Assembly (NCBI GenBank): GCA_033809415.1
Contig: JAPXLT010000010.1
Coordinates: forward strand, 1-36,425
Origin: JAQVUB01 sp033809415
GTDB taxonomy: Bacteria; Verrucomicrobiota; Lentisphaeria; Oligosphaerales; Oligosphaeraceae
DNA: 36,425 nt
Reading direction: 5' to 3'
Shown here piece by piece: positions 16,646 through 25,745 of the stretch (the stretch's first letter is position 1; the number at the start of each line of letters is the position of its first letter). The notes beneath the pieces were generated by a model that saw only the letters and a list, made by a program, of their open reading frames with translations, ran no database searches and was not told the origin of the DNA. A program made the position numbers and the translations under genes.

Positions 16646-18346
16646 TTACTCCGAAACATCGAGATGCAGCAAGTCCCGCCGAAAGGAACGAGCCATTTCC
16701 CGATGCAGGCGAAATTGATCCTTGCGCAGATTGGTGCTGCCCGCTAATTGCGCGGGGGCAATCAGCAACTCCGTTACTTTTTGCAGAACCTGCCCCATAT
16801 CCAGCCAGGGAAGCATGCCCAGCTCGATGCCGAGCCAGAGCATGGATAGGATCGACTCCGCCTCTTCAAAAGTAAGCAGACTCATCCCCCGCACCGTTCC
16901 CACCGCACGTCCAACCGCATCGCAGACCCGTATGCGAAGTTCGTTGTCGGACTGCATCCTCGCACGGCATTGCGTCTCCCGCTCGGCCACTGTGCGGCTC
17001 AGCTCCAGCAAAGCTTCAGCATGTTGCTCCGGGACAAAAAAACTGTTTGAGGATTGCAGAATATAGAAGGCACCGCCGGAATAATCATTTTTGCGGAAAA
17101 GGGGCCTCATGTGGAACTTCAGCTCGGCACAGGCGTGCATCACACGGTCGATCTGCCCAGTAAAATTCAAGCCCGGGAGGTGCAGAAGCTGACCCTGACC
17201 CATTCCAGTGCCAAGTGAATTCAGATGCCGTGTCAAGTAACCATATTGCGGATGTTTTTGCAGGGAAAATTGTTTTTCCAGATGTTCATTGAAGGCAGTG
17301 ATTTGCTCTACCATGATGGGCAAGTCATCGCACTCCCCCCAGAGATTGAGACGCAAATGATCGACATTGTTCAGCAAACCAATCACCCGCTCATTTTCAC
17401 TGACCAGTATCCGGGTGGCGTGACTGCGGTGAACATATTCATAGGGACACCAGCCCCGCTCGATCAACTCGAGGCGTTCCCTTTTGTCCATCATCTGGGA
17501 ATTATACTCCCGTACAGAGCCAAACAAAGCCTCGTTCCGTAAAAAAGGAATCAAGAGGTCGCAGACTTCCTCGCTCTGCTCGATCTGTTTGGAAAAGGGC
17601 GGCAAGGCGTATGAAGTGAGGTTCCGGCTGAGAAAAAGCAGACTCGAGATGCGGATCAGGGGCTGCCCGGTCTTTTGCTTAGGCAACCAAGGCAGGTTTG
17701 GAAAAATCTGCTCGGGTCTGGCAAACTCATCCACAACCGGAATTTTACCCCATGCAGCGCCCGATGCTGGCCTGCTCCTGGCAGCCAGTTCCCGTTGCAT
17801 GCTTTCCAGCTCCTGCTTTAATGCCGCCGCAAGCTCATATTCCTCGGACTGGACAGCCGCCTGCATGCGAGCATTCAAGCGGCGAAAGGCAGACTGCTCA
17901 TCACCCGCAGCAAGGCCGTCGTCTGCGGAGGAAAAGGGCTTGCTCCCCTCCACAAAGGCAAACCCCGCCGGCAGATTTAAATACGCGCAGACATCTTTTT
18001 CAAACACCTCCAAGCAACCTGGACATCCCAAAAGGAGGTTTTGCCGCAATTCCTGGCGCTTCAAGCCACACTGCGGGCAACTACTCCCGGCACCCGTATC
18101 ATCGCCGTCGGAGGCACCGCTGTTTTCCACCTTCTTCATCACTTCACTAAGAATTTTCAGCAAATCGAGCTGATTTAGCATGGAAGGTATGCGGAAGGTC
18201 TCGGCAATTTCACCAGGCAGGTATCCGCCGGAAAGTTCGCGCATTGCACAAGCAGGGCAAAGGCTCAGGGAATGAACATTTCCCTGAGCATCCATTCCGC
18301 GTATATGGATGCTGGCCTCTTCATTATGGCATCGGTCACAAAGCAT
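16646..18346 (-). CDS. McsA-McsB fusion protein with degenerate arginine-kinase site
   Basis: A 566-residue fusion. Residues 1-34 hold CxxC pairs (CDRC, CPAC) and 90-111 a second zinc finger (CPQC, CPGC), as in McsA. A UVR motif spans about 157-186 (LNARMQAAVQSEEYELAAAL). Residues 230-470 align with the phosphagen/arginine kinase McsB, which phosphorylates Arg to mark proteins for ClpCP in Firmicutes. Key residues are lost: SSRIRLARN appears as SSLLFLSRN (234-242), NEEDH as NNVDH (326-330), and GYLTSCPTN-VGTGLR as GYLTRHLNS-LGTGMG (369-383); the later RG-GE region reads RPLFRKNDYS. It is therefore probably catalytically dead or altered. The C-terminal tail (470-566) resembles the McsB tail. 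AAGGA lies 6 nt before the ATG. It lies between signalling genes on the same strand. Confidence 0.85.
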   Translation of the reverse strand: MLCDRCHNEEASIHIRGMDAQGNVHSLSLCPACAMRELSGGYLPGEIAETFRIPSMLNQLDLLKILSEVMKKVENSGASDGDDTGAGSSCPQCGLKRQELRQNLLLGCPGCLEVFEKDVCAYLNLPAGFAFVEGSKPFSSADDGLAAGDEQSAFRRLNARMQAAVQSEEYELAAALKQELESMQRELAARSRPASGAAWGKIPVVDEFARPEQIFPNLPWLPKQKTGQPLIRISSLLFLSRNLTSYALPPFSKQIEQSEEVCDLLIPFLRNEALFGSVREYNSQMMDKRERLELIERGWCPYEYVHRSHATRILVSENERVIGLLNNVDHLRLNLWGECDDLPIMVEQITAFNEHLEKQFSLQKHPQYGYLTRHLNSLGTGMGQGQLLHLPGLNFTGQIDRVMHACAELKFHMRPLFRKNDYSGGAFYILQSSNSFFVPEQHAEALLELSRTVAERETQCRARMQSDNELRIRVCDAVGRAVGTVRGMSLLTFEEAESILSMLWLGIELGMLPWLDMGQVLQKVTELLIAPAQLAGSTNLRKDQFRLHREMARSFRRDLLHLDVSE

Positions 18347-18436
18347 CAGAATTCCTTCTCGACTGTTTTCAATTCACACTACACCATCACCCAAAATCTT
18401 GTCCACAATCACTTTGTAACAGGGGCTTTTTTTTAC

Positions 18437-18552
18437 AACTAAAAACACGAATGGACACGAAAAAATTTCATGGAAAATACGACTTATTCTCGCAGAAAAA
18501 GCCATTTCCATGAAATTTTTTCGTGTCCTTTCGGGCATTTCGTTGTTCAAAA
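18437..18552. repeat. Long inverted repeat built from two CACGAAA-type copies
   Basis: A perfect 24-bp inverted repeat, arms 18453-18476 and 18505-18528, encloses 28 nt; it reads GGACACGAAAAAATTT on one arm. Imperfect pairing extends outward (AACACGAATGGACACG against CGTGTCCTTTCGGGC). It lies between the end of the Ser/Thr kinase gene and the start of the McsA-McsB gene, both on the minus strand, so it could act as a terminator-like hairpin for the kinase transcript. Confidence 0.9.
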
Positions 18553-18609
18553 AGAATTCCTCGCCTACCCAGGTTCACTGACGCTTTACATGCATTATGC
18601 TGACTACGG

Positions 18610-21600
18610 CTAATCCGGCTGATCCGTCCGTGTCCCGTCCGTGTCCCGTCCGTGTCCCGTCCGTGTGGGTTGCAACCGATCAGTCCGCGCCAAGTCCTCC
18701 TTCGAGGCGCCCGTCAGTGCCCGGTGCAGGACGTTTTCGGCAGCAAAGCCATTGTGGTATTCCCAGCTTGCAGTGCTGGGGCTGCCAGTTCCCGCCTGGA
18801 AACAGAACCAGAGCAGGTCCCGCCAGTAATAAGGCGGCTCATCAGTCCCTGGACGACTGACTTGCACCTTATTGTCGGCAACCTTCAGGAGGCGTTTTTC
18901 AAGTTCGCTGGCGGCTGTACAGTTGCGAAGCAGGAAGAAGATATCGGTTAGGATCGCCGTTTGTCCATTGCGGCAAAGCAAAGCGCCACGCAGGAACTGG
19001 ATACGGGGATAGAACGCGAAGAGGCAGGGTGCCTGAAGCGCCAGTACCTGGTCGCACAGCTGAAAAGCCCGGTTGGTGTCTCCTGCCGAAACCTGCCAGG
19101 CTACACGACGCAGGAGCCAGTCGTAGATGGCATCTCCACCGATCAGCTTCCAACCCTTGGCATGTGCTGCAAAAAACTCCAGGAACTGTTGATCTGCCAC
19201 ACCGGAAAGCGGCAATGCGCCCAGCGCAGCCAGTTGCAGGCGAAAGCGATATTCACTTCCGGCGGCGCCAGCCCTCAGGGAAAAGGGAAGCTTTGCAGCA
19301 ACCGGAACGGCTTCCTTTGACATGCGGTTTTTCCGGAGTGCTGCTTGCACCTCTTTTTGCAGCCAATTCAATTCGTTCAGCAAATCGCCCTGCCCGTTTT
19401 GATCTTTAAGCTGAGAAAGGAAGAAGCGGTTCATCTCAAAGGCACGTTGATAACATTGGTTTTCCAGAAGAGCAGTCAGAACAATCCGTATCCGGCAACG
19501 CAAATGATCAGGATTTCCACCGAGCCAGAATTCATCCGGAAAAGACAGCAGCATTTCTCTTCCAGCCTTGTTCAGACGGAGGCGAGACAACACCGCATAT
19601 TCGAAAAGCAGGGCTTTGGCATCCGGAGCGAGCTGACCGCTGAAAGACAGTTGATAAAGACGCAACAGCTCATCTTGCCAGGCACTTTGTTCGTCACCAT
19701 TGCGCCATCGCAGCAGACTGCGCCCATACAGCACAGCCGGCAAAGCCGCTTCGGGCGCTTCCATCGACAGGGATTCAGGAGCAAGCTGATTTTCCTTGCC
19801 TGAAACTTCATGCCAGTTCCCGGCCTCAAGATGAGCCAAAAGCAGGGCGGTTTTCTGCAGGTCCTCTGGGCATTCTGCCTGCATACGCAGTTGACCGGCC
19901 CAGGCGAGCCCGTGGAATGGCCATGCCGCATAGGGGGAACCAGAAAGAAAAGGTCCTTGAAAAGACTGGTGAAAATTTGTCTGGTAAGCCGGAAGTGAAG
20001 CAAGGCTTTCAATCGCCTTCCCCTGCAAGGTGGCAATCTGCGTTTTTTCGGGGTATTTAATCTGCCCGCTGAGAAACTGAGCGGTCATAAGCCGTGCAAG
20101 CGCCTCGTCCGGCTTGTCTGGAAGCAGTTCCTGGGCTTCCCTGACCAATCTTCCTCCTCGAATATCCGGCTGAAATTCCTCGCAATGTAAAAGAACCGCT
20201 TCCAACAGTTCCTTATAGCTATCGTCGAACGGATTGTTGCTATTTAATAACAAGCGCCGGGCAATTTTTGCGGCTTCAAATCGGGAACCTCCCTGCTGAC
20301 AAATCCACACTAGGTCCGCAAAGTCCTTCAACGCCCTATTATCACGTTCAGACAAATTGACCCTTTTGCCCAGCTCCTCCCAAAGAGAACTTTTCGCACC
20401 GCCAGCAGCTGAATATTTCTGCATTGCCGCCTGAAAGGCCTTGCTGTTCCGGCTGAACAGCAACTGTGCCAGATACAGTTCCGGCTTGCCATTGACTTTC
20501 GCTTCGAAAAAAGCGACGCGATACAACTCCAGCAGCAGCTGCGCATCCATCACTTCCCGCCAAGTCATTTTGCGGCGCATGGTGCCTTTTTCCAGAACCA
20601 GGTCAACACTAAGCCCCTCCGGAAGCACATCAAGCACGGTTACCTTCAGATTATTTCTGCCGGAAAAAGTCTGACCCAACAAAACTCCCTTGTTCAAAAA
20701 CAGGCTGGAAAGCCCCTCGTCCAAGAACGGTACAACCGATTGCCGGACAAATTCAATCAGCTCGGAAAAAGAGTTTGCCGCAGGATTTGCCTGCAACCAT
20801 TGCTCGAGCAAACGCATCATCTTCTCAGCAGAACCAGGCTGACCTGGCACATGCTGAAAGGAAGCTAGTAAAAACCATGCCTGAATCTCGCTGGCAAGCC
20901 GCCTTTGCGAGACCGTCAGAACCGTTGACAGGGAATAGTCCGGATGGATCGGCAGAGATGCAGAAGAAGCTACCGGTGACTCCGGCACAACAGCAGGGGC
21001 AGGCGACTCATCCGGCACCTCTTCAGGCAAAACGGCTGCTTCGTTCGGGGAAGCAGCTGCTTCAGAAACACGCTCTTCTGGCGAAGGATCAGCATTGTCC
21101 CCCGTGGCGACAAGCGCTTCTTTCGCCCCGGGCATGGGTGCCTTCGGTGTCGGAACATCCCCAGCTGATACGGATGCTGCCGATGGTGCGGCTTGCACCG
21201 ATGCGGCAGGGGGAATTTCTGGACTGCCGGTGGCTTCCACCTGATTTCCCTGAACCGCCTGCTGTATTTTTACATCAAACCGTTTATGCAGATGACGACG
21301 CCAGTACAAGTACCCAAAAAACAGTAAAAGGACAAAGGCAAGCGCCAAAACAATGGACAACCACAGCCCACCCCTGCTCTGCTTCCGCACACGGGGCTGC
21401 ATGACCGGTACAGAAGAATCCGACCTGCGTACCGGAGCAATACGGATGTTGCCCGATTGACGGGGAAGCCGCACTGTGCCGGCTACCGACTTGCCACTCC
21501 TCTTGTTTTTGTAGGGAATGCTACATTCTTCAAGCCCTTTGAGTACCGCCATCCAGTCCGCCGGACGACCCTCGGGATTCTTCTCCAGCATCCTGCCGAT

Positions 21601-22371
21601 GAAATCGGAAAGCTCCGGACGGACGCCCGGACAGCGCAAATACAAGGGCTCGACCGGCTCCTGCAGATGCCGCTTCATCACCTCATGCCCATCATTGCCC
21701 GGAAACGGCGGACGCCCGGCAAGCAAATGATACAGACTGGCGCCGAAAGCATAGATGTCGGCGCGACAATCCTCTTTCGGACGCTGACCCTTGATCAACT
21801 CCGGCGAAGCATAATGCGGAGTCAGCATCAGTTCGTGCCCTTCATATTCATGGCCGGTGACTTTGGCCAGACCGAAATCGGCCAGCTTGGCCTGATCAAG
21901 ATCATTGACCATAATGTTTTCTGGCTTGATGTCACCATGCGTCAGACGCTGGCGCTGCCAGCCATAATTCAGCGCACTGGCAATCTCCGTGGCATATTTC
22001 AGGGCAGGAGCGATTTCCAAGTGACCTTCCCGCAAAATACGCCGCAGCAATGTCTCCCCTTTCACATACTCCATGGCAAAGTAATAAATGTCGCCATTGG
22101 CAATGCCGGCATCGTAAGCCTGGATAATATTCGGATGCGACAACGAGGCGGCAGTGCGTACTTCATTGAAAAAGCGAAGAACAAAACTGGTGTTGGATGC
22201 CAGTTCGGAGGAAAGCACCTTGACTGCCACCGGGCGTTCAAGGTCGATCTGCCGCGCCAAATATACGACAGCCATGGAACCACGGCCTACCTCACTGATG
22301 ACCTGGTATTCGTAATTGCCAGTCAATACAGTGCCCGGCTCAAGATATCCCATGCTGTTGACGTGGAGCAT
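18610..22371 (-). CDS. Large membrane Ser/Thr protein kinase (Pkn-like)
   Basis: A 1253-residue protein. Residues about 20-285 form a Hanks-type kinase domain: glycine loop GRGSMAVVYLA, Lys51 in VAVKVL, catalytic loop THGDIKPENIMVND (Asp147, Asn152), DFG at 165-167 and YASPE. The usual HRD reads HGD, so it is a non-RD kinase, but all catalytic residues are present. A membrane helix (WLSIVLALAFVLLLFFGYLYW) near residues 345-370 is followed by an Ala/Pro/Glu-rich linker (about 385-480). A long helical C-terminal region with no motif I recognise fills the rest and would lie outside the cytoplasm. The final 20 or so residues (RTGHGRDTDGTRTDQPD) are encoded by 11-mer repeats. ATG 22371 has GAGGT about 4 nt upstream. 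Confidence 0.88.
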   Translation of the reverse strand: MLHVNSMGYLEPGTVLTGNYEYQVISEVGRGSMAVVYLARQIDLERPVAVKVLSSELASNTSFVLRFFNEVRTAASLSHPNIIQAYDAGIANGDIYYFAMEYVKGETLLRRILREGHLEIAPALKYATEIASALNYGWQRQRLTHGDIKPENIMVNDLDQAKLADFGLAKVTGHEYEGHELMLTPHYASPELIKGQRPKEDCRADIYAFGASLYHLLAGRPPFPGNDGHEVMKRHLQEPVEPLYLRCPGVRPELSDFIGRMLEKNPEGRPADWMAVLKGLEECSIPYKNKRSGKSVAGTVRLPRQSGNIRIAPVRRSDSSVPVMQPRVRKQSRGGLWLSIVLALAFVLLLFFGYLYWRRHLHKRFDVKIQQAVQGNQVEATGSPEIPPAASVQAAPSAASVSAGDVPTPKAPMPGAKEALVATGDNADPSPEERVSEAAASPNEAAVLPEEVPDESPAPAVVPESPVASSASLPIHPDYSLSTVLTVSQRRLASEIQAWFLLASFQHVPGQPGSAEKMMRLLEQWLQANPAANSFSELIEFVRQSVVPFLDEGLSSLFLNKGVLLGQTFSGRNNLKVTVLDVLPEGLSVDLVLEKGTMRRKMTWREVMDAQLLLELYRVAFFEAKVNGKPELYLAQLLFSRNSKAFQAAMQKYSAAGGAKSSLWEELGKRVNLSERDNRALKDFADLVWICQQGGSRFEAAKIARRLLLNSNNPFDDSYKELLEAVLLHCEEFQPDIRGGRLVREAQELLPDKPDEALARLMTAQFLSGQIKYPEKTQIATLQGKAIESLASLPAYQTNFHQSFQGPFLSGSPYAAWPFHGLAWAGQLRMQAECPEDLQKTALLLAHLEAGNWHEVSGKENQLAPESLSMEAPEAALPAVLYGRSLLRWRNGDEQSAWQDELLRLYQLSFSGQLAPDAKALLFEYAVLSRLRLNKAGREMLLSFPDEFWLGGNPDHLRCRIRIVLTALLENQCYQRAFEMNRFFLSQLKDQNGQGDLLNELNWLQKEVQAALRKNRMSKEAVPVAAKLPFSLRAGAAGSEYRFRLQLAALGALPLSGVADQQFLEFFAAHAKGWKLIGGDAIYDWLLRRVAWQVSAGDTNRAFQLCDQVLALQAPCLFAFYPRIQFLRGALLCRNGQTAILTDIFFLLRNCTAASELEKRLLKVADNKVQVSRPGTDEPPYYWRDLLWFCFQAGTGSPSTASWEYHNGFAAENVLHRALTGASKEDLARTDRLQPTRTGHGRDTDGTRTDQPD
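18623..18668. repeat. 11-mer repeat inside the kinase gene's 3' end
   Basis: Four units of GTCCGTGTCCC (11 nt) on the plus strand lie within the reading frame, encoding the C-terminal tail of the kinase. Confidence 0.9.
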
Positions 22372-22660
22372 TTCAACCTCAATATACAAAGTGCACAGCG
22401 GGAAAATCCCTGCAAGGCACAAAAACGTTGCTTTCCTGATAATTTAATCCCGCTTTCCCATATGAACAAACGTAAAACGATAGCACAGCGAAAATAATTG
22501 CAACCCATGTAATACGTCCTCTTGTTGATTTTTCATAGCTTTCTGGCAAAACGCGCATAAAGCTTCTCACAAATAAATATTTGAACAAAAATATGATTTT
22601 TGCATTTAAATAACTTGTAATAAAGAATTTATGTTGTATATTACATGTTGCATGAAGGTT
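22372..22660. other. AT-rich intergenic region between divergent genes
   Basis: This is the upstream region of the minus-strand kinase gene and faces the plus-strand gene at 23110. It is AT-rich between 22560 and 22640. I see no gene, and no promoter that I can support. Confidence 0.4.
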
Positions 22661-22671
22661 TTCATTTATTT

Positions 22672-22819
22672 TCATGGACATCATGGACGGAATGGACTGG
22701 TTCAAGGACGTCACTGCTGCACGTGTCCATTCTGTCCATAAAGACGTGTCCATTTGTGTCCATGATGTCCATTGCGTCCATTCTTGTCCATGTCCCTGTC
22801 CATTATAAACGAGCCATTT
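22672..22819 (+). repeat. GTCCAT-type repeat, long copy A
   Basis: Irregular GGACATCAT/GGACGGAATGGACTGG units are followed by a segment shared with 33297-33405: GGTTCAAGGACGTCAC, ACGTGTCCATTCTGTCCATA, AAGACGTGTCCATTTGTGTC and further GTCCATNNN units. AAACGAGCCATTT at 22807-22819 is the reverse complement of the sequence at 33279-33291 flanking copy B on its other side. Confidence 0.85.
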
Positions 22820-23040
22820 CCCGATTGTGCCAAACTGCCTTTTCAGTCTGTTTTATGTCGCATATCCAGGTCTGGCTGACCGAATCTGTCGCGTTCCGAC
22901 CGATATCCCGCCCGTGTGGATTATGGGCGCCAAACCATGCAAAAAGGAATTTTTCATCAATTTAGCAACAAAATAGTGCGCCTCCGATTGAAATCTAGCT
23001 TTGATCATGTATCTTTCAGTGTTTTTCGTCCCAGACGTGC

Positions 23041-23069
23041 TTGCACAGTCTGGATTTGCATGTTTTGAT
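23041..23069 (+). promoter_or_regulatory. Possible promoter of the small zinc-ribbon gene
   Basis: TTGCAC (23041-23046) and TTTGAT (23064-23069) are separated by 17 nt, about 40 nt before the start codon at 23110. The match is moderate. Confidence 0.35.
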
Positions 23070-23109
23070 CGCAAACAAAAACCAGTAAAGCTTAAGAAGG
23101 AATATCACG

Positions 23110-23412
23110 ATGGCTAGAGAAACAATCAGGTGCCCACATTGCGAATGCAAAGTACTTCTCAGCGAAGTCGAAAAAGAAGATGGACTCTGCCCGGAATGCA
23201 GCCAGCTCGTCTTGTCTTCCAATCTCTTCGATGACTACGATGATGAAGAAGACCTCGAACTCGATGAAATCGAAGACGAGGATTTCGACGACGATCTGGA
23301 CGACGAAGACGAAGACGACGAAGATGACTTCGACGACGAAGATGATTTTGAAGATGATCCAGCAATCCATCGCCAGCAAATCTATCGCAAACGGAAAAGG
23401 AATTTTGAATAA
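23110..23412 (+). CDS. Small zinc-ribbon protein with an extreme acidic tract
   Basis: A 100-residue protein. The N-terminal third is a zinc ribbon (CPHC at residues 8-11, CPEC near residue 27). Residues about 41-86 are almost only Asp, Glu and Phe (for example DDEEDLELDEIEDEDFDDDL), and the end is basic (RKRKRNFE). The AAGAAGGA ribosome binding site lies 8 nt before the ATG. Such a combination is seen in small proteins linked to RNA polymerase or chromosome functions, but I do not recognise a named family and assign no function. It stands alone upstream of the topoisomerase gene, separated by 324 nt of repeat-containing DNA. Confidence 0.75.
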   Translation: MARETIRCPHCECKVLLSEVEKEDGLCPECSQLVLSSNLFDDYDDEEDLELDEIEDEDFDDDLDDEDEDDEDDFDDEDDFEDDPAIHRQQIYRKRKRNFE

Positions 23413-23485
23413 AAAAAACGGTGATAGTGGTAATGGACCAGTTTTCTGTATGGGAAACAGCAACCAGATGCATTTCACAAAGACA

Positions 23486-23617
23486 TAATGCTTTGCGCCG
23501 TAGGCGCTTAACCATGCTTAACCCCAGGCTTTAGCCTGGGGTAGGATGCCCCAAAACCAAGGCGCCTCGTAGAAGCGCGACAGAAGACTGACCTATTACA
23601 AACGGTATTCACCGTTT
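23486..23617. repeat. REP-like hairpin cluster upstream of the topoisomerase gene
   Basis: Three inverted repeats: GCGCC/GGCGC at 23495-23507; CCCCAGGC/GCCTGGGG with loop TTTA at 23522-23541; and AAACGGT/ACCGTTT at 23600-23617. The block fills most of the 324-nt gap between the two plus-strand genes and resembles the cluster at 1461-1660. Confidence 0.7.
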
Positions 23618-23736
23618 GCCCTCATAAACTGACCTACTTGTTCAGCCTGACGGGATAATTTTCTGATTTTCGACAGAAAGCCGGTTGCAAGCCATGATGC
23701 TGGCGTGTTTGCGGGCTTGAAACAAGAGGTGATACA

Positions 23737-25614
23737 GTGTCTCAGAAAAATGATTATGATTTAAATTTTGATCCGATCCATGAGGAAGAATACGGCTCCG
23801 AAACCATCAAAACTCTGAACCCCCGTGAACACGTGCGTTCCCGACCCGGAATGTATATTGGACGGCTCGGGAACGGCGATCACCATGATGACGGCATTTA
23901 TGTACTGCTCAAAGAAGTCATCGACAACTGCGTCGATGAATTTGTCATGGGAAGCGGGCGCAAAATCGAAGTCACCATCACGGAAGAGGGCACGGTGACG
24001 GTAAGGGATTTCGGACGCGGCATCCCACTGGATAAAGTGACGGACTGTGCCTCGAAAATTAATACCGGCGGTAAATTCATCACTGGAAAAGACGGGGTCA
24101 AACGCCCCTTCTCCAGCTCGATCGGCCTCAATGGCGTAGGTCTTAAGGCAGTCAATTTCCTGTCGGAGGAATTCCGGATCACGTCCTGGCGCGGCGGCAA
24201 ATCGGTGACATCCCACTTTGCGGAAGGTTTTTTTGTTTCGGAAGAAAGTTCGGACAGCGATCAGCCCAACGGCACCGAAGTCCAGTTCCGCCCGTCGCAT
24301 GAGATTTTTCCGGACTACCATTTCGATGCAAAATACGTCCGTCGCCGGATGCAGCATTATTCCTGGCTGAACAGCGGCTTGAGCCTGATTTGCAACGGGG
24401 AACGTTTTTATTCCCGGCGCGGCTTGCTGGACCTGCTGGATTCCAAACTCGAGTCAGACTCTCTGTATGATATCATTCATTACAAGTCCGAGACGATGGA
24501 ATTCGCCTTCTGCCACACCAGCAGCTTCAATGAAAATTACTATTCCTTTGTCAACACGCAGTATACCAGCGATGGAGGCACCCATCTGGCGGCGTTCAAG
24601 GAAGCGATTGGAAAAGCGGTCAATGAACTGGCGCCAAAACCCCTGGAGTTTGATGACATCCGTTGCGGCATTACCGGCGTCATCGCACTGAAAGTCCAAG
24701 ACCCGGTTTTTGAATCACAGACAAAAACCAAGCTGGGCAATACCGATATCAAGGCCGATGTCATCAATGAAGTCAAGCAAGCAATCGTCGCTTTCCTCTA
24801 TAAAAACCCAGAAATCAAAAATCAGATTTTTGAAAAGATCGAGAAAAACGAGTCGATCCGCAAGCAGATTCAGGCAGTGCGCAAAGGCGCCAAGGAACTG
24901 GCGCAAAAATCACAGCTGAAAGTCGACAAGCTGCGCGATTGCAAATACCACTTCAACGAGGCGACCAGTAAGCGCAAGGAAGAAGAAAAGCGCAAGTGCC
25001 AGGAAACCATGATTTTTCTGACTGAGGGCAATTCTGCTTCCGGCTCGGTAGTGACTGCGCGTGATCCGCAGACCCAGGCCGTTTTCAGTTTGCGTGGCAA
25101 GCCGCGCAACTGCTACGGTTTGCGCAAAGAGACGGTTTACCAGAATGAAGAACTCTACGGGATCATGCAGGCCATCGGCATCGAAAATTCCATGGATGAT
25201 CTGCGCTATGCAAAAGTTATCATAGCAACGGATGCCGATGTCGACGGCTTTCATATCCGGAATCTGCTGATCACCTACTTCCTGACATTCTTCCAACCCC
25301 TGGTGGAATCCGAACGGCTCTTCATCCTGGAAACCCCGCTTTTCCGGGTGCGCAACAAAAAAGAAACGCGCTATTGTTATACGGAGACGGAACGCGATGC
25401 CGCCATGAAGGAACTCGGACGTGATTGCGAAGTGACCCGCTTCAAGGGACTCGGCGAAATTTCCCCGGATGAATTTGGACAGTTCATCGGGGACGATATC
25501 CGCCTCCAGCCGGTCAGTATTGACAATGTCCGCCAAGTCGATGATATGCTGAAATTCTTCATGGGTGACAATATTCCGGAACGAAAAACTTATATCATGG
25601 AAAACCTGCTCTGA
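23737..25614 (+). CDS. parE: DNA topoisomerase IV subunit B (ParE)-like
   Basis: A 625-residue type IIA topoisomerase ATPase subunit. The GHKL ATPase domain (about residues 25-235) shows EVIDNCVDEF, VRDFGRGIPLD and IGLNGVGLKAVN. The transducer domain follows (QTKTKLGN near 330). The TOPRIM part has LTEGNSASGS near residue 430, where most relatives have EGDSA, and ATDADVDGFHIRN. The C-terminus ends MGDNIPERKTYIMENLL, as usual. ParE relaxes and decatenates DNA with ParC, but no parC lies downstream, so the partner must be encoded elsewhere. The length suits ParE rather than GyrB. The GTG start has GAGGT 6 nt upstream. Confidence 0.88.
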   Translation: MSQKNDYDLNFDPIHEEEYGSETIKTLNPREHVRSRPGMYIGRLGNGDHHDDGIYVLLKEVIDNCVDEFVMGSGRKIEVTITEEGTVTVRDFGRGIPLDKVTDCASKINTGGKFITGKDGVKRPFSSSIGLNGVGLKAVNFLSEEFRITSWRGGKSVTSHFAEGFFVSEESSDSDQPNGTEVQFRPSHEIFPDYHFDAKYVRRRMQHYSWLNSGLSLICNGERFYSRRGLLDLLDSKLESDSLYDIIHYKSETMEFAFCHTSSFNENYYSFVNTQYTSDGGTHLAAFKEAIGKAVNELAPKPLEFDDIRCGITGVIALKVQDPVFESQTKTKLGNTDIKADVINEVKQAIVAFLYKNPEIKNQIFEKIEKNESIRKQIQAVRKGAKELAQKSQLKVDKLRDCKYHFNEATSKRKEEEKRKCQETMIFLTEGNSASGSVVTARDPQTQAVFSLRGKPRNCYGLRKETVYQNEELYGIMQAIGIENSMDDLRYAKVIIATDADVDGFHIRNLLITYFLTFFQPLVESERLFILETPLFRVRNKKETRYCYTETERDAAMKELGRDCEVTRFKGLGEISPDEFGQFIGDDIRLQPVSIDNVRQVDDMLKFFMGDNIPERKTYIMENLL

Positions 25615-25616
25615 TG

Positions 25617-25742
25617 AAACCGCATCCAAAAAGGTTTCCGAGTTTTCCGTGCTTTCCGTGGACAAAAAAATAGGTTGTGGGCGGCAGCCCACGCCAAGTC
25701 TTTTCGTGTGGTTCGTGGTTAAAAAAACTTTTTGGACGAGGT
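25617..25742 (+). repeat. Mosaic dispersed-repeat block, second copy
   Basis: Directly after the ParE stop codon: CATCCAAAAAGGTTTCCGAG, TTTTCCGTGCTTTCCGTGGA, a hairpin GTGGGCGGCAGCCCAC with GCCAAGTC, then TTCGTGTGGTTCGTGGTTAA. It closely matches 2313-2415 and 27190-27286. Here the CACGAAA part runs in the opposite orientation to the upstream gene, unlike most other gene ends. Confidence 0.85.
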
Positions 25743-25745
25743 CTA

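Noticed and set aside
22379..22753. A 124-codon minus-strand frame upstream of the kinase
   Set aside because: It overlaps the kinase leader and a repeat tract, with no ribosome binding site or motif.
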